This document shows, piece after piece, positions 1 to 9,487 of a stretch of 64,000 nucleotides of DNA. The DNA is from Neolewinella antarctica (GTDB lineage: Bacteria; Bacteroidota; Bacteroidia; Chitinophagales; Saprospiraceae): NCBI RefSeq assembly GCF_011927835.1, contig NZ_JAATJH010000003.1:372001-436000 (forward strand). Reading direction: 5' to 3'. A program made the position numbers and the translations under genes. The notes under the pieces are model-generated. The model was not told where the DNA came from. It saw nothing but the letters and a program-made list of their open reading frames with translations, and searched no databases. The stretch's first letter is position 1; every line of letters begins with the position of its first letter.

Positions 1-2
1 TT

Positions 3-3000
3 TACTTTGATGGTAGTTTGGTTAAAGAAATATACAAAGTTACCGAGCCGGTAAGATTACTATCGGCCAATGAGCGGGGAATATATTTCTTCGAGGATAT
101 CAAAGATGCCGTGTTTGGTCGCAACTTATTATTCACCAATTTTACTACGGGCAAGACCGATACACTTTCTAACACTCCGCTGAGTAACGCTAGGACAGTG
201 CCCTTTGGGGACAAAATCTATGTATTTGAGGATGCCATCCAACTGTTTTCAGACGAGGGCGTAGCAGTAACCATAGATGCTTCTTACGGGGGGTGCAGTT
301 GTGGAGTAGGTACCCGTCGGTTTCTTCAGGTAGGTGATTTCTTGTATTATCGAGAAGAGCTAAGCTACGGTGTCACAGATGGCACCGCAAACAGTACCAA
401 GACAGTTTTTCAGTCAACGTTCATCAATGAAGTTGATGAACTATTTGAGTACAATGGTCTGATTATAGCTTTAGGGAATAGATATTTGAGATCTTATGAT
501 CCCCTTACGGGTATAGAAACCGATTTAACGAATGATGTGGTTGCAATGCCAGGCACGTTATCACCTACGGCTACCGCAACCGCTGCGATGACGACGAACG
601 GATTAGTTTTTACCGCTAATCACGAAGATACTGGCAGGGAGCTATTCGTAACGAATGGTACTAAAGCCGGAACTCAACTCCTGTTGGAAGCGGCAGAGGG
701 GCCAGCTAACGGTATTTCGGCACAAGGCATTAGTGAAAACGGAAAGTTGCTCATATATGGCGAGCCAGTGGATGGGTCAGTAAACCTTTACTTGACCGAC
801 GGTTCTCAATCCGGTACTTATCCCGTACTCAATGTAGCGGTCAGTGAATTTACAGATAAAAAATTATCTTCAGTCGGTCTTACTAATGGTAATATAATAA
901 TTGCATCGTCCGCAGGGGGGGCAGTCCAAAGCAGCTCCAAGGTATACAGCATCGATCCATCCAATAGGGGAGCACTGGCTAAGCTCATTACAACACTTCC
1001 TTTTAATATAGGCCAGCGAAAGCTTAGTTCCGTCAACAACCGTTTGATTGTAAGTACCGATTTCTTTGGTGGGGATTTGTTGTCCATAGGAACTACACCC
1101 AATGACGTGTTTACAGTCGGAGAGAATGTTGATTTAACCTTTCTCTACGAAAATGAGGACTTTCTGTTCTATTTAGATAGCAGAACAACCGAACAAGTAA
1201 TAGTAGCAACTAGTGGGAACGAGGGAGACCTAACTAAATTACAGGTTGCGGAAAGTTGGGCAAGTGGCGGCGTTGATGGTACTGTGTTCAGCATTGGAGA
1301 TCAACTATACTCCTACGCTTTCGACCCCGAAGTTGGGGAAAGCGTCTACTCGATTTCAGCGGAATTAGGCACTACACTCGTGGCGGACTTTTTTAACTAC
1401 ACCAACGGAAGTGATAACATCAACATACTTCCATTGGGTGCGGAGGTAGTAATTGGCGTAAGTAATCGTTCCAGTCCCGCCGTATCTTATCTAACCAGTG
1501 GTGTGGTTGGGGATATTGATACTTTCTCCCAGGCATTCGGGCGCAGTGGTTTTGAGGAACTCATAGGTAGCTTTGAGGATCGTTTTTATTTTAGCGACCG
1601 CTTCGAATCGACTACCTATGAATTCGATAAGGGTGATCTAGAATCCCGACCGATCACGCAACCATCAACTCAATACACCTACAGCAATCCAGTGCTAATT
1701 GCGGACACGCTCTACCGCGTGCGACGTGCACGTACCGGAAACTTCAGGTACGCCCCCGTCCAGTTGTCCGCGTTCTCAGTACTAGATCGCGTGGAGAAAA
1801 TTACCGCTGGCGATAAATTCGGAATACCGTCAAATGGGCCAATCAGCTTGGTTTCTGACGGTAAAACACTCTACTACGTAGCTTATTCGAGAGCGGAAAC
1901 ACAATTAAGAAGCTATACTATTGAGGGGGGAGAGGGGAAATTACTCAAGTCTTATACGGATAACCCTAACCGGATCAACCTGTACGCAGACGATAACCAA
2001 GTCGTAGTTGGAACGATTAGCGACCTAGGGCTACAATATACTTTTCAATCAATTGCAAATGGAAACCTTGGTCCGGAGTGGGACCACACAACTGATGTCT
2101 ACGATATTAAAGCACTTACTGGGCGTACCCTGCTTTTCGATTCAGCAGGTAGGATATTTGGTGCACCCGCAACGGACCTCACCAAAGCTACCTTACTTTT
2201 GGAAGACGGACCGGAAGCCTTTTTTATTCAGCGTATGAGAAACGGCGAGGATCGTTTCGTGGCACTTTTAAACAATGAAAATAATGATACGCTTAAGCGC
2301 GTATTTTACACCGACGGAACTCAGCAAGGAAGCTCCATCGAGACAGATCTAAGCATAAATACTGGTGATAATATTCTGACCTTTGGGCAGATTGGTGATT
2401 TCTTTGCATTAGTCACGAACAATGGTAACGTCATCCTTTACAATCCGGTAACCAATGTGCAAACAGTCGTGCCTCGGTCCGCAGGTTATTCACGCTCACT
2501 TTCCTATTCGCAAGTAGCTTTCGCCGGTGATAAATTATTTTACGTCAGGCGGCACCCGGATTACGGCGCTGAGGTCCACGTACTTTCCGTCGCCCAACTG
2601 AATTATTTACGTGGCGTGGCTTACGTTGATGAAAATAAGAACGGAACACGAGACGAGGGTGAGCCAGGTTTAGCGGGAGTAACGATAAACAACGGACAAG
2701 GTCAACTAGCTATCTCTGGCGCAGCTGGAAATTTTGCGTTTAGCGCAATTACTGATGGGAGCTATCGGCTCACTGCTTTAAACCCCGAATGTTACGAGCT
2801 GAATTCTACCCCTACCTCTTATTCACTGTCTTTTGACCCCACACAATATTATGACTTCGCTTTCGGGTTTAAGCGAGTTGAGGGACCATCTAAATTGCTG
2901 GTTAACCTCGCTTCCGGCCCAACCAGGTGCAATAGTGAAGTTCCATTCTGGCTGAATGTAATTAATTCAGGTTGCAATTCAATTGATGGGCGTGTTCAAA

Positions 3001-4067
3001 TAACTTTACCCGCTAATTTAGCGGTCGTAAGTTCGACGGTTCCGTATAGTAGTGTTGGTGAATCTATCCTCGTTTTTTCTCTCGACTCTCTGCAGGCTAG
3101 TGAGCGGACTAGTATCAGGTTGGTTATTCAAATGCCAAATGAAGATGATGCCGGGCAAGTTATTAACATTCCCACTACGGCAACGGTCGATCTACCCGAT
3201 GGTAGTCTGTTGACGGACACTATGAACTACAGCGAAATAATACGCTGTGCTTACGACCCCAACGACAAACAAGTCCACCCCCGCCGCCCCGAACCAACCA
3301 ATAGCAACTACACCCAATTCGACGAACCCCTTCGCTACACCATCCGTTTCCAAAATACGGGTAATGACACCGCTCTAACCGTTCGGATTGCGGACCAATT
3401 GGCCGAGAACCTCAATTGGGAAACCTTCAAACCCCGTTCCGCCAGTCATTCATTCACGACTACGGTTAGTGAAACCGGCCTGGTGAATTTTCTCTTCGAA
3501 GATATTCAGCTGCCCGACAGTACTACTAACCCGGTTGAAAGTCAAGGCTTCGTTGCCTTCGACGTAATGGCCAATGCCAATTCAGGCGACTTCACCGCCG
3601 TCGACAATACTGCCGAAATTTATTTTGATTTTAACCGCCCCATTGTAACAAATACCGTCACGTCCACACTGGTGGAAAAATTGGACGCAGATTCGGATGG
3701 CTACAACTTTTACGAAGATTGTGACGACCTCAATTCAGCTATCTCTCCTGCCGCGGAAGAAATTGTTGGTAATGACGTAGACGAGAATTGCGATGGATCC
3801 ATCCGGGCGGTGAACACGATCAATCCTTTACCAGGAACGCTCGAAGTATTTCCGAACCCTTCCCGGGGGCCCGTGCTAGTCAAGTATTCCGAAAATTTAC
3901 CGCTTTTGTTATCCGTGTATTCCGCAACGGGTGTGGAGGTGATACGGGCGGAATTTTCGGGTGAGTATGTATTGAACCTGGCCAATTATTCTTCCGGTAG
4001 CTATTTAATTCGGATACTCGACCCCTTAGGTAGAAAGGCGGTTAACCGATGGATTCAGATTCAGTGA
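3..4067 (+). CDS. Giant T9SS-secreted multidomain protein, 5' end outside window
   Basis: The reading frame is open from base 3, so the true start lies upstream; the first in-window start codon (TTG at 18) is not convincing. About 1,350 residues are visible. The first ~860 are beta-rich with motifs resembling ELWxxDGT repeats (for example ELFVTNGTKAGT and NLYLTDGSQSGT). Next come an SdrD-B-like segment (YVDENKNGTRDEGEPGLAGV), a DUF11-like conserved-repeat region (YDPNDKQV ... NTGNDTALTVRIAD), and an Asp-rich MopE-type metal-binding motif (DADSDGYNFYEDCDD ... VDENCDG). The protein ends in a type A T9SS sorting domain (VFPNPSRGPVLVKY ... GSYLIRI). It is inferred to be exported across the outer membrane and surface-attached or released. 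The actual ligand or role is unknown. Confidence 0.85.
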   Translation, partial: YFDGSLVKEIYKVTEPVRLLSANERGIYFFEDIKDAVFGRNLLFTNFTTGKTDTLSNTPLSNARTVPFGDKIYVFEDAIQLFSDEGVAVTIDASYGGCSCGVGTRRFLQVGDFLYYREELSYGVTDGTANSTKTVFQSTFINEVDELFEYNGLIIALGNRYLRSYDPLTGIETDLTNDVVAMPGTLSPTATATAAMTTNGLVFTANHEDTGRELFVTNGTKAGTQLLLEAAEGPANGISAQGISENGKLLIYGEPVDGSVNLYLTDGSQSGTYPVLNVAVSEFTDKKLSSVGLTNGNIIIASSAGGAVQSSSKVYSIDPSNRGALAKLITTLPFNIGQRKLSSVNNRLIVSTDFFGGDLLSIGTTPNDVFTVGENVDLTFLYENEDFLFYLDSRTTEQVIVATSGNEGDLTKLQVAESWASGGVDGTVFSIGDQLYSYAFDPEVGESVYSISAELGTTLVADFFNYTNGSDNINILPLGAEVVIGVSNRSSPAVSYLTSGVVGDIDTFSQAFGRSGFEELIGSFEDRFYFSDRFESTTYEFDKGDLESRPITQPSTQYTYSNPVLIADTLYRVRRARTGNFRYAPVQLSAFSVLDRVEKITAGDKFGIPSNGPISLVSDGKTLYYVAYSRAETQLRSYTIEGGEGKLLKSYTDNPNRINLYADDNQVVVGTISDLGLQYTFQSIANGNLGPEWDHTTDVYDIKALTGRTLLFDSAGRIFGAPATDLTKATLLLEDGPEAFFIQRMRNGEDRFVALLNNENNDTLKRVFYTDGTQQGSSIETDLSINTGDNILTFGQIGDFFALVTNNGNVILYNPVTNVQTVVPRSAGYSRSLSYSQVAFAGDKLFYVRRHPDYGAEVHVLSVAQLNYLRGVAYVDENKNGTRDEGEPGLAGVTINNGQGQLAISGAAGNFAFSAITDGSYRLTALNPECYELNSTPTSYSLSFDPTQYYDFAFGFKRVEGPSKLLVNLASGPTRCNSEVPFWLNVINSGCNSIDGRVQITLPANLAVVSSTVPYSSVGESILVFSLDSLQASERTSIRLVIQMPNEDDAGQVINIPTTATVDLPDGSLLTDTMNYSEIIRCAYDPNDKQVHPRRPEPTNSNYTQFDEPLRYTIRFQNTGNDTALTVRIADQLAENLNWETFKPRSASHSFTTTVSETGLVNFLFEDIQLPDSTTNPVESQGFVAFDVMANANSGDFTAVDNTAEIYFDFNRPIVTNTVTSTLVEKLDADSDGYNFYEDCDDLNSAISPAAEEIVGNDVDENCDGSIRAVNTINPLPGTLEVFPNPSRGPVLVKYSENLPLLLSVYSATGVEVIRAEFSGEYVLNLANYSSGSYLIRILDPLGRKAVNRWIQIQ

Positions 4068-4119
4068 CGTTTACCTCACCACGCGCAGTACTACACCAGC
4101 TCAACGATAGGGTAGAGGG

Positions 4120-4135
4120 GCGCGGTCGCGGGTGC
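4120..4135 (-). repeat. GC-rich 16-mer GCACCCGCGACCGCGC
   Basis: Exact copy on the minus strand, in the gap between the T9SS protein and the M48 peptidase. It is immediately preceded (minus strand) by TAACTTTGC, a perfect Bacteroidota -7 box, so the repeat would sit at the start of a transcript. Confidence 0.7.
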
Positions 4136-4362
4136 AAAGTTATGTGGACGGGTGGCACCGCGAGTGCTTCGTAGGTATGCATAAGGATCGATGACTTGAT
4201 TTTCAAGCTTAACCACCAGTCATAGAAATACGGGAAATGCAACCTCGTTGGCGTAAAAGCAGGTGTGAGGTTTACACCATTTCCCTTCTTCTGTACGTCT
4301 TAAGTACTAATCTATTTAGCTCCAGTAACAGTCGGTCAAGGACCGGCCTCAACGTTGAAATT

Positions 4363-5760
4363 TTGATCCGTCACATCTTCCGCCTCGGCCTTTTAGTTGG
4401 TCTCAGTCTCCTTTGCAGTCCCCTCGTCTCCGGTCAAAACACTTCCGTAAAACCGAGCAAGTACCAGCCCCGGGACACGGCGGCATTCTACACAAGCCTC
4501 CGCCAAATACGTAAGCAAGCATTGGAAACGGCTGGCGCCGATCTGCCCGCGCCACACCGCGATGCCTACTTCAGTCGCACCGACCACATCATCCGCGGAG
4601 TTGAAGCGGACGGTTTTCTTTTCGACAGTACGCTGACCACCCACCTCACGACCATCATGACGACGCTGATCGATTCGAACGGCATCGACTTAACGCCCAC
4701 CATTCTGGTCAGTCGATCGCCGGTAATTAACGCCTATAGCTTGGGCAACGGAATGTTCAATATCTACAACGGCCTGCTGCGCGGCGTAAAGACGAACGAT
4801 CACCTGGCCTTTGTCCTCGCTCACGAGCTGGCGCACGACCAACTGGAACACTACCAACGTACGGTCGCCAAAATACCCACGGAAGTCGTTCAAATTGACG
4901 ACTACCGTAAGCACTACAAGCAACAACGAAAGGCATTCCGTAAACGGCTCCGCTCCGAAGGCAGGGAGCGCATCATGAACGAATACAAGCAGGCAGCCTA
5001 CCGCAAGGGGGCGTTCAGTCGGCAAAAGGAACTGGAAGCCGATTCACTCGCGCTCCTCTACCTGGCAAAAACCGATTACGATTTGCAGGGCGGCATCCGT
5101 GGCCTGAGCTACTTTGATGAGACACCCCCCTTCGACGTAGAAATCGATGAATTGACCCGTCACCTCAGTACCGCTAAGCAGCCGTTAAAAGAAAACTGGC
5201 TGAGAGCCCGCAAAGACAAACCTGAGGCTACCGACGCAAAACAAGCCAACGCCGCAGCTTGGAACCAGGATAGTCTGAGTAGTCACCCGGACCTGGCGCT
5301 GCGGCTGGCAAAGCTCGAATTCGATACGACTTACCAAGAGCCAACTCCTCCGGTAAATCTTCACGGCTTCCGTCAGTTATCCATTCAGGAGACGCTACTC
5401 TCTTACCAAAAAATGGAGTACCCCGCCCACACGATCTTGCTGAGCATTCGGTACCTGGAAGACGAACCCGGGTACGAAGATTTCTACTACGGCATCATCC
5501 TGGACGCCATGATGACTGGCTACCTAGCCAAAGAGGCGCGGCAGTTAGCGGAAAAAGTCCCGCCCGCTTACTTCTTCGGTGCGCCCGGGAGCAAGGCACT
5601 CTGCCGCCTGTTCTACCGGACGAACGCCACGCAGTTCGGAACCTACCTAAGAAGCCTCGTCGAGGAAAAGGTCGCGGCTTACCCCGACTCCGTTTATTTG
5701 AATCAGGTGGCGGATCGAATCAATTACTACTTTTCGGGGGCTGGTCGGGGAAGACAGTAG
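4363..5760 (+). CDS. M48-family metallopeptidase, exported
   Basis: Zn-dependent endopeptidase of the Ste24/HtpX/BepA-like M48 group. The zinc site is visible: HELAH (His at codon starting 4822) and the downstream glutamate in KELEADSLAL (codon 5035), the usual HExxH...ExxxD arrangement. The frame is open back to an ATG at 4237, but that extension is unusual. A TTG at 4363 gives a clean signal peptide (IRHIFRLGLLVGLSLLCSP, then VSGQ), so I prefer that start. A single N-terminal hydrophobic segment and soluble remainder suggest a periplasmic or lipid-free secreted enzyme rather than integral HtpX. The C-terminal half has helical, repeat-like character, as in BepA-type proteins, but no clear TPR motif was verified. 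Likely role: envelope protein quality control (inference). Confidence 0.8.
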   Translation: MIRHIFRLGLLVGLSLLCSPLVSGQNTSVKPSKYQPRDTAAFYTSLRQIRKQALETAGADLPAPHRDAYFSRTDHIIRGVEADGFLFDSTLTTHLTTIMTTLIDSNGIDLTPTILVSRSPVINAYSLGNGMFNIYNGLLRGVKTNDHLAFVLAHELAHDQLEHYQRTVAKIPTEVVQIDDYRKHYKQQRKAFRKRLRSEGRERIMNEYKQAAYRKGAFSRQKELEADSLALLYLAKTDYDLQGGIRGLSYFDETPPFDVEIDELTRHLSTAKQPLKENWLRARKDKPEATDAKQANAAAWNQDSLSSHPDLALRLAKLEFDTTYQEPTPPVNLHGFRQLSIQETLLSYQKMEYPAHTILLSIRYLEDEPGYEDFYYGIILDAMMTGYLAKEARQLAEKVPPAYFFGAPGSKALCRLFYRTNATQFGTYLRSLVEEKVAAYPDSVYLNQVADRINYYFSGAGRGRQ

Positions 5761-5797
5761 ATAGGTACGACTAGCTAGTAGTGGGGCCTTGAGCACC

Positions 5798-5833
5798 AAA
5801 AAAAGCCCCGCCGATCAGCTGATCGACGGGGCT
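5798..5833 (-). terminator. Intrinsic terminator of rpmI-rplT
   Basis: Near-perfect inverted repeat AGCCCCG..CGGGGCT (5804-5833) followed on the minus strand by a T run (A run at 5798-5804 on plus). It sits 41 nt past the rplT stop. Confidence 0.85.
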
Positions 5834-5874
5834 TAGCTATTTGTGGAAACGCTAAACTAGCGTTCGGGAAAACT

Positions 5875-6228
5875 TTACTTAGCGGTATTCACCGTATTCA
5901 CGATAGCCAAGAAAGCCTCCGGGTGGTTCATCGCTAAATCAGCGAGGACCTTGCGGTTGAGGGTATTGCCGTTCTGGGCAAGACCGTGCATGAGGCGGCT
6001 GTAGGTCGTACCGTTCTGGCGCGCGGCGGCGTTGATACGGGCGATCCATAAGCGGCGGAATACGCGTTTTTTGTTGCGACGATCCCGGTAGGAATAGCTC
6101 ATCGCTTTGTCGACGGCGTTCTTGGCTACGGTGTAGACCTTGGAACGGGCGCCAAAGTAACCCTTGGCGGCTTTTAGGATGCGCTTGCGGCGCGCGCGGC
6201 TGGCGACCGCATTAACTGAACGTGGCAT
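5875..6228 (-). CDS. rplT: 50S ribosomal protein L20
   Basis: 117-residue ribosomal protein L20, of normal family length, starting [16 protein letters not shown] and containing the typical [18 protein letters not shown] and [24 protein letters not shown] blocks. L20 binds 23S rRNA early in 50S assembly. The open frame runs upstream to 6342, but the conserved N-terminus fixes the start at 6228. It lies downstream of rpmI on the same strand, separated by an unusually long 212-nt spacer that holds an inverted repeat (see 6331-6424). L20 is known as an autogenous repressor of its own operon in E. coli and B. subtilis, so the spacer may be regulatory. Confidence 0.98.
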   Translation of the reverse strand: MPRSVNAVASRARRKRILKAAKGYFGARSKVYTVAKNAVDKAMSYSYRDRRNKKRVFRRLWIARINAAARQNGTTYSRLMHGLAQNGNTLNRKVLADLAMNHPEAFLAIVNTVNTAK

Positions 6229-6330
6229 AAAGCTCTTTTTTTGTGCAGCACGGAGACCGATTGGTTCTTTTGGTCCGTACTCTCGTGGAAAATAGAGTTC
6301 CCTCTCGCGGGGAATCTTTGAATGGTAACG

Positions 6331-6424
6331 CTGGTCAGCCATTCATTTGGTCAGTGCAAAGACTGACGACAAAGAAACGACTCGTTATCTTTTCGCTGAC
6401 GCAGACAAATGAATGGCTGACCAG
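6331..6424 (-). promoter_or_regulatory. Structured rpmI-rplT intercistronic region
   Basis: An 18-bp perfect inverted repeat (CTGGTCAGCCATTCATTT at 6331-6348 and its complement at 6407-6424) encloses 58 nt, which contain a second small hairpin (GTCAGT 6350-6355 / ACTGAC 6362-6367). On the transcript this forms a long-range stem between the two ribosomal protein genes. A role in L20 feedback or in uncoupling L35 and L20 synthesis is inference. Confidence 0.6.
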
Positions 6425-6440
6425 CTAGAATAACCAGGGT

Positions 6441-6635
6441 TTACTTACAGAGTAACCGCTTGATTCGCTTCTCGTCCGCGACGGAAACCAAAGTACCGTC
6501 ACGCAGACGGAGTTTAGCTTTCTTGGACTTGTTGCGCATCATGTGCGACGTGTAAGCCTGAAAACGCTTCACTTTACCGGATCCGGTAATCTTGAAACGC
6601 TTCTTTGCACTACTGTGCGTTTTCATCTTAGGCAT
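6441..6635 (-). CDS. rpmI: 50S ribosomal protein L35
   Basis: 64-residue basic protein beginning [24 protein letters not shown], the family signature, and of normal length. It is a component of the large subunit and the first gene of an rpmI-rplT pair. The usual upstream neighbour infC is not seen here; instead there is a 237-bp gap and then udk. A promoter box lies just upstream (6659-6667), consistent with L35/L20 having their own promoter. Confidence 0.98.
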   Translation of the reverse strand: MPKMKTHSSAKKRFKITGSGKVKRFQAYTSHMMRNKSKKAKLRLRDGTLVSVADEKRIKRLLCK

Positions 6636-6658
6636 GGCACCAAGTTTTAAAATGGAGC

Positions 6659-6667
6659 GCGAAGGTA
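6659..6667 (-). promoter_or_regulatory. -7 promoter box of rpmI
   Basis: TACCTTCGC on the minus strand, 23 nt before the rpmI ATG. It fits the Bacteroidota -7 consensus TAnnTTTG with one change. Confidence 0.55.
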
Positions 6668-6837
6668 CGCTTTGGCGGTAAGTATTACAAACGCTTACCG
6701 GTATTATAAAGTAGCGGGCGCCCCGCTAGCTATCCGAGCGGGTGCAAAGATGTCGGGAGAGGAGCCTGGCGGATTGGTGCCAATGGCAAGGTAGGTGCGC
6801 CCGAGACCTTGCTTTGTGTTCTAAGAAACCTGGCACT

Positions 6838-6853
6838 CCCGATAGCTATCGGG
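6838..6853. repeat. Palindrome CCCGATAGCTATCGGG inside a split GC-rich 16-mer
   Basis: Perfect 16-bp palindrome. It is flanked by GGCACT on the left and ACCGCGC on the right, so the GC-rich 16-mer (GCAC...GACCGCGC) appears interrupted by the palindrome. A degenerate relative lies at about 6720-6740 (GCTAGCTATCCGAGCGGGTGC). Confidence 0.6.
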
Positions 6854-6872
6854 ACCGCGCAAAAAACTACCC

Positions 6873-7487
6873 TCAAATCAAGCTCTCCACAAAAACCCGC
6901 ACGACGCGCAGCCCCATGTTGAAGTCGGTATTGTTGTTGACGATGATGTCCGCGTCCTCCTTGTAGGGCTCCAGATACTTTTCGTAGGAGGGCAGCACGT
7001 GGTGTTCGTAGCGGTAGAGCACGTCGTCGAGTGGATAATTCCGCTCGATCTGGTCGCGCTTGATGCGGCGAACGAGCTTCAGATTATCCTTGGCGTGCAG
7101 GAAGATCCGTAGGTCGAGCATCTTGCGGAGTTTCCGGTAGTGAAACACGAATAAGCCTTCGATGATGATGACCGGAGCCGACCGGAAGGTCAGGATACGC
7201 GGCGTCGCTTTCTCGTTGTTGAAGACGTATTCCTTGCGCGTGACGGTCTTGCCGTTTAGCAACAAATTCACGTCCCGGATAAATTCTTTGCGGCAAATCG
7301 AACTGGGGCGGTCAAAATTCTCCACGCCGTTTTCGTCCTTTTTTTGCTTCTCCCGGGGGACGTAGTAGTCGTCCATGCTCAAATAGCAAACTTGTTCATC
7401 GTCCAGCCCGTCCCGCAACTGGCGGATAAAAGTTGTCTTGCCGGAACCGGAGCCGCCGGTGATGCCGATGAGGAAGGGTTTTGCCAT
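6873..7487 (-). CDS. udk: Uridine kinase
   Basis: ATP/GTP-dependent phosphorylation of uridine/cytidine to UMP/CMP in pyrimidine salvage. The 204-residue protein carries a P-loop near the N-terminus (GITGGSGSGKTTF), the substrate-binding DDYY motif, and ENFDRPSS. The frame is open to 7640, but that extension translates 7-bp repeat DNA (PTAYQPTAY...). The start at 7487 is therefore preferred, and a TACCTTCGC box lies 4 nt upstream of it. It is divergent from a concentrative nucleoside transporter at 7817, a sensible uptake-plus-phosphorylation pair. Confidence 0.93.
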   Translation of the reverse strand: MAKPFLIGITGGSGSGKTTFIRQLRDGLDDEQVCYLSMDDYYVPREKQKKDENGVENFDRPSSICRKEFIRDVNLLLNGKTVTRKEYVFNNEKATPRILTFRSAPVIIIEGLFVFHYRKLRKMLDLRIFLHAKDNLKLVRRIKRDQIERNYPLDDVLYRYEHHVLPSYEKYLEPYKEDADIIVNNNTDFNMGLRVVRVFVESLI

Positions 7488-7491
7488 GGGG

Positions 7492-7500
7492 GCGAAGGTA
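7492..7500 (-). promoter_or_regulatory. -7 box of udk, leaderless configuration
   Basis: TACCTTCGC on the minus strand ends 4 nt before the udk ATG. With a -7 element so close, transcription would begin at or within a base or two of the ATG. Confidence 0.55.
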
Positions 7501-7504
7501 AGAA

Positions 7505-7790
<286 letters not shown>

Positions 7791-7816
7791 TAACTTGCCG
7801 CCCCTCAACCCCACCC

Positions 7817-9238
7817 ATGATCTTCGCCTACGACCTCTTCCGCTGCATCCTCGGCCTAGCCGTTATGCTCGGCATCTGTTTTCTGTTCAGTAAAGACCGG
7901 CGCGCGATTGACTGGAAAGTCGTGGGAATTGGGGTGGCGCTGCAGTTCGTGCTGGCGGTGTTGATCCTCAAAGTGCCCTTCATCAACGGGCTGTTCGATA
8001 CGATTTCGGATGGGTTTCGTAAAACGTTGGAGTTTTCCGGAGCTGGCGCGCAGTTTCTGTTTGCCGGGATGGTAACGGACTTCGATACGTTCGGCTTCAT
8101 TTTCGCCTTTCAGGTACTGCCGACGATCGTGTTTTTCTCCGCGCTTTCCGCCATTCTTTATTATCTCGGTATTCTACAGAAAGTAGTGTTTGGCATGGCG
8201 TGGTTGCTGTCCCGTGCGATGAACCTGAGCGGGCCGGAGAGCCTGGCCGCCGCCGCCAACGTGTTCATCGGCCAGACGGAAGCGCCGCTGGTCGTGAAGC
8301 CTTACCTAGAAAGGATGACGCGGTCGGAGCTGTTGTGCATGATGGTCGGGGGGATGGCGACGATTGCCGGCTCGGTGTACGTCACCTACATCGCTTTTTT
8401 GGGGCAGGGGGACCTGGAAACCGAGCGCTTTTTCGCCAAGCATCTACTAACCGCGAGCATCATCTCCGCCCCGGCCGCGATCGTGTGTGCGAAGATGCTT
8501 TTACCCGAAAACAGTTCGGAGCTGGCCGCCGTGACGGGTTCCGTCATCCCGGGCGATAACGTGGTCGCGACGCCCGCCAAGGATAACCGCCTGGAAATGG
8601 CCGCCGACGATAGCAATAACCTCCTCGACGCCATTAGCAAGGGCACGACGGACGGGCTGAAGTTGGCCGTCAACGTCGGCGCGATGCTGCTCGTCTTTAC
8701 GGCGCTGATCTACATGCTCAACGTGATTTTCGTGGGGGCGACGGACATCGTCAACTGGGCCTTTATGGGCTTCAACGACACTACCTGGCAAGCCGCCCAG
8801 GCCGCCGGGGATACCTGGAACAAGGTGATCGAGGCCAGCACGGCGGGGCGCTTCGAAGGCTTCAGCTTTACTTACCTGCTCGCCCTGTGCTTCGCCCCCG
8901 TCGCCTGGGTCATCGGTGTTTCCGGGGAGGACATTACGTTGGTCGGGCAGCTGCTCGGGCTGAAGACGGTCATCAACGAGTTCGTTGCCTACGATGTTTT
9001 CCGGGGTATCCAGGCGGACGCCAACATCACTTTGACGCCAAAATCCACGTTGATCGCCGCCTACGCGCTGTGCGGCTTTGCTAACTTTGCCAGCATCGGT
9101 ATTCAGGTCGGGGGCATCGGTGCCATCGCTCCTGGCCAACGGAAAAACTTGACCGACCTGGGCTTGACCGCCCTCCTCGGTGGCACGGTCGCCTGCCTAA
9201 TGACGGGTTGCGTAGCGGGGCTCTTCTACGCCAGCTAG
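7817..9238 (+). CDS. Concentrative nucleoside transporter (CNT/NupC family)
   Basis: 473-residue integral inner-membrane protein with about 10 hydrophobic segments. Family signatures are visible: GQTEAPLVVKPYL (the Gln-Thr-Glu nucleoside-binding loop) near residue 155, SGEDITLVGQLLG and NEFVAY in the second half, and CGFANFASIGIQVGGIGA near the C-terminus. It imports nucleosides by symport with Na+ or H+. It is divergent from uridine kinase across a heptamer repeat array, suggesting a pyrimidine nucleoside salvage locus. Na+ versus H+ coupling cannot be decided here. Confidence 0.92.
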   Translation: MIFAYDLFRCILGLAVMLGICFLFSKDRRAIDWKVVGIGVALQFVLAVLILKVPFINGLFDTISDGFRKTLEFSGAGAQFLFAGMVTDFDTFGFIFAFQVLPTIVFFSALSAILYYLGILQKVVFGMAWLLSRAMNLSGPESLAAAANVFIGQTEAPLVVKPYLERMTRSELLCMMVGGMATIAGSVYVTYIAFLGQGDLETERFFAKHLLTASIISAPAAIVCAKMLLPENSSELAAVTGSVIPGDNVVATPAKDNRLEMAADDSNNLLDAISKGTTDGLKLAVNVGAMLLVFTALIYMLNVIFVGATDIVNWAFMGFNDTTWQAAQAAGDTWNKVIEASTAGRFEGFSFTYLLALCFAPVAWVIGVSGEDITLVGQLLGLKTVINEFVAYDVFRGIQADANITLTPKSTLIAAYALCGFANFASIGIQVGGIGAIAPGQRKNLTDLGLTALLGGTVACLMTGCVAGLFYAS

Positions 9239-9293
9239 ACCATAATTGTGCTTCGAACCAGAGATACGAGCCCCCGTCGTAAATTTTTAATTT

Positions 9294-9391
<98 letters not shown>

Positions 9392-9429
9392 CATTCGTCG
9401 AATTTCCCCGCCCCTTCGTCCATCCCCCG

Positions 9430-9445
9430 GCACCCGCGACCGCGC
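9430..9445 (+). repeat. GC-rich 16-mer GCACCCGCGACCGCGC
   Basis: Exact copy 42 nt upstream of the first RDD gene, followed by AAAAC. Confidence 0.7.
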
Positions 9446-9487
9446 AAAACCTTATTTTGGTAGTCCGTATTAAACTCACCCTATTTT

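Noticed and set aside
6229-6342. 155-residue form of L20 starting at 6342
   Set aside because: The additional 38 residues are not part of the L20 family and lie across the inverted repeat; the conserved start is MPRSVNAV.
6743-6966. Small plus-strand ORF overlapping the 3' end of udk
   Set aside because: It reads through the palindrome and the antisense of udk; no recognisable protein pattern.
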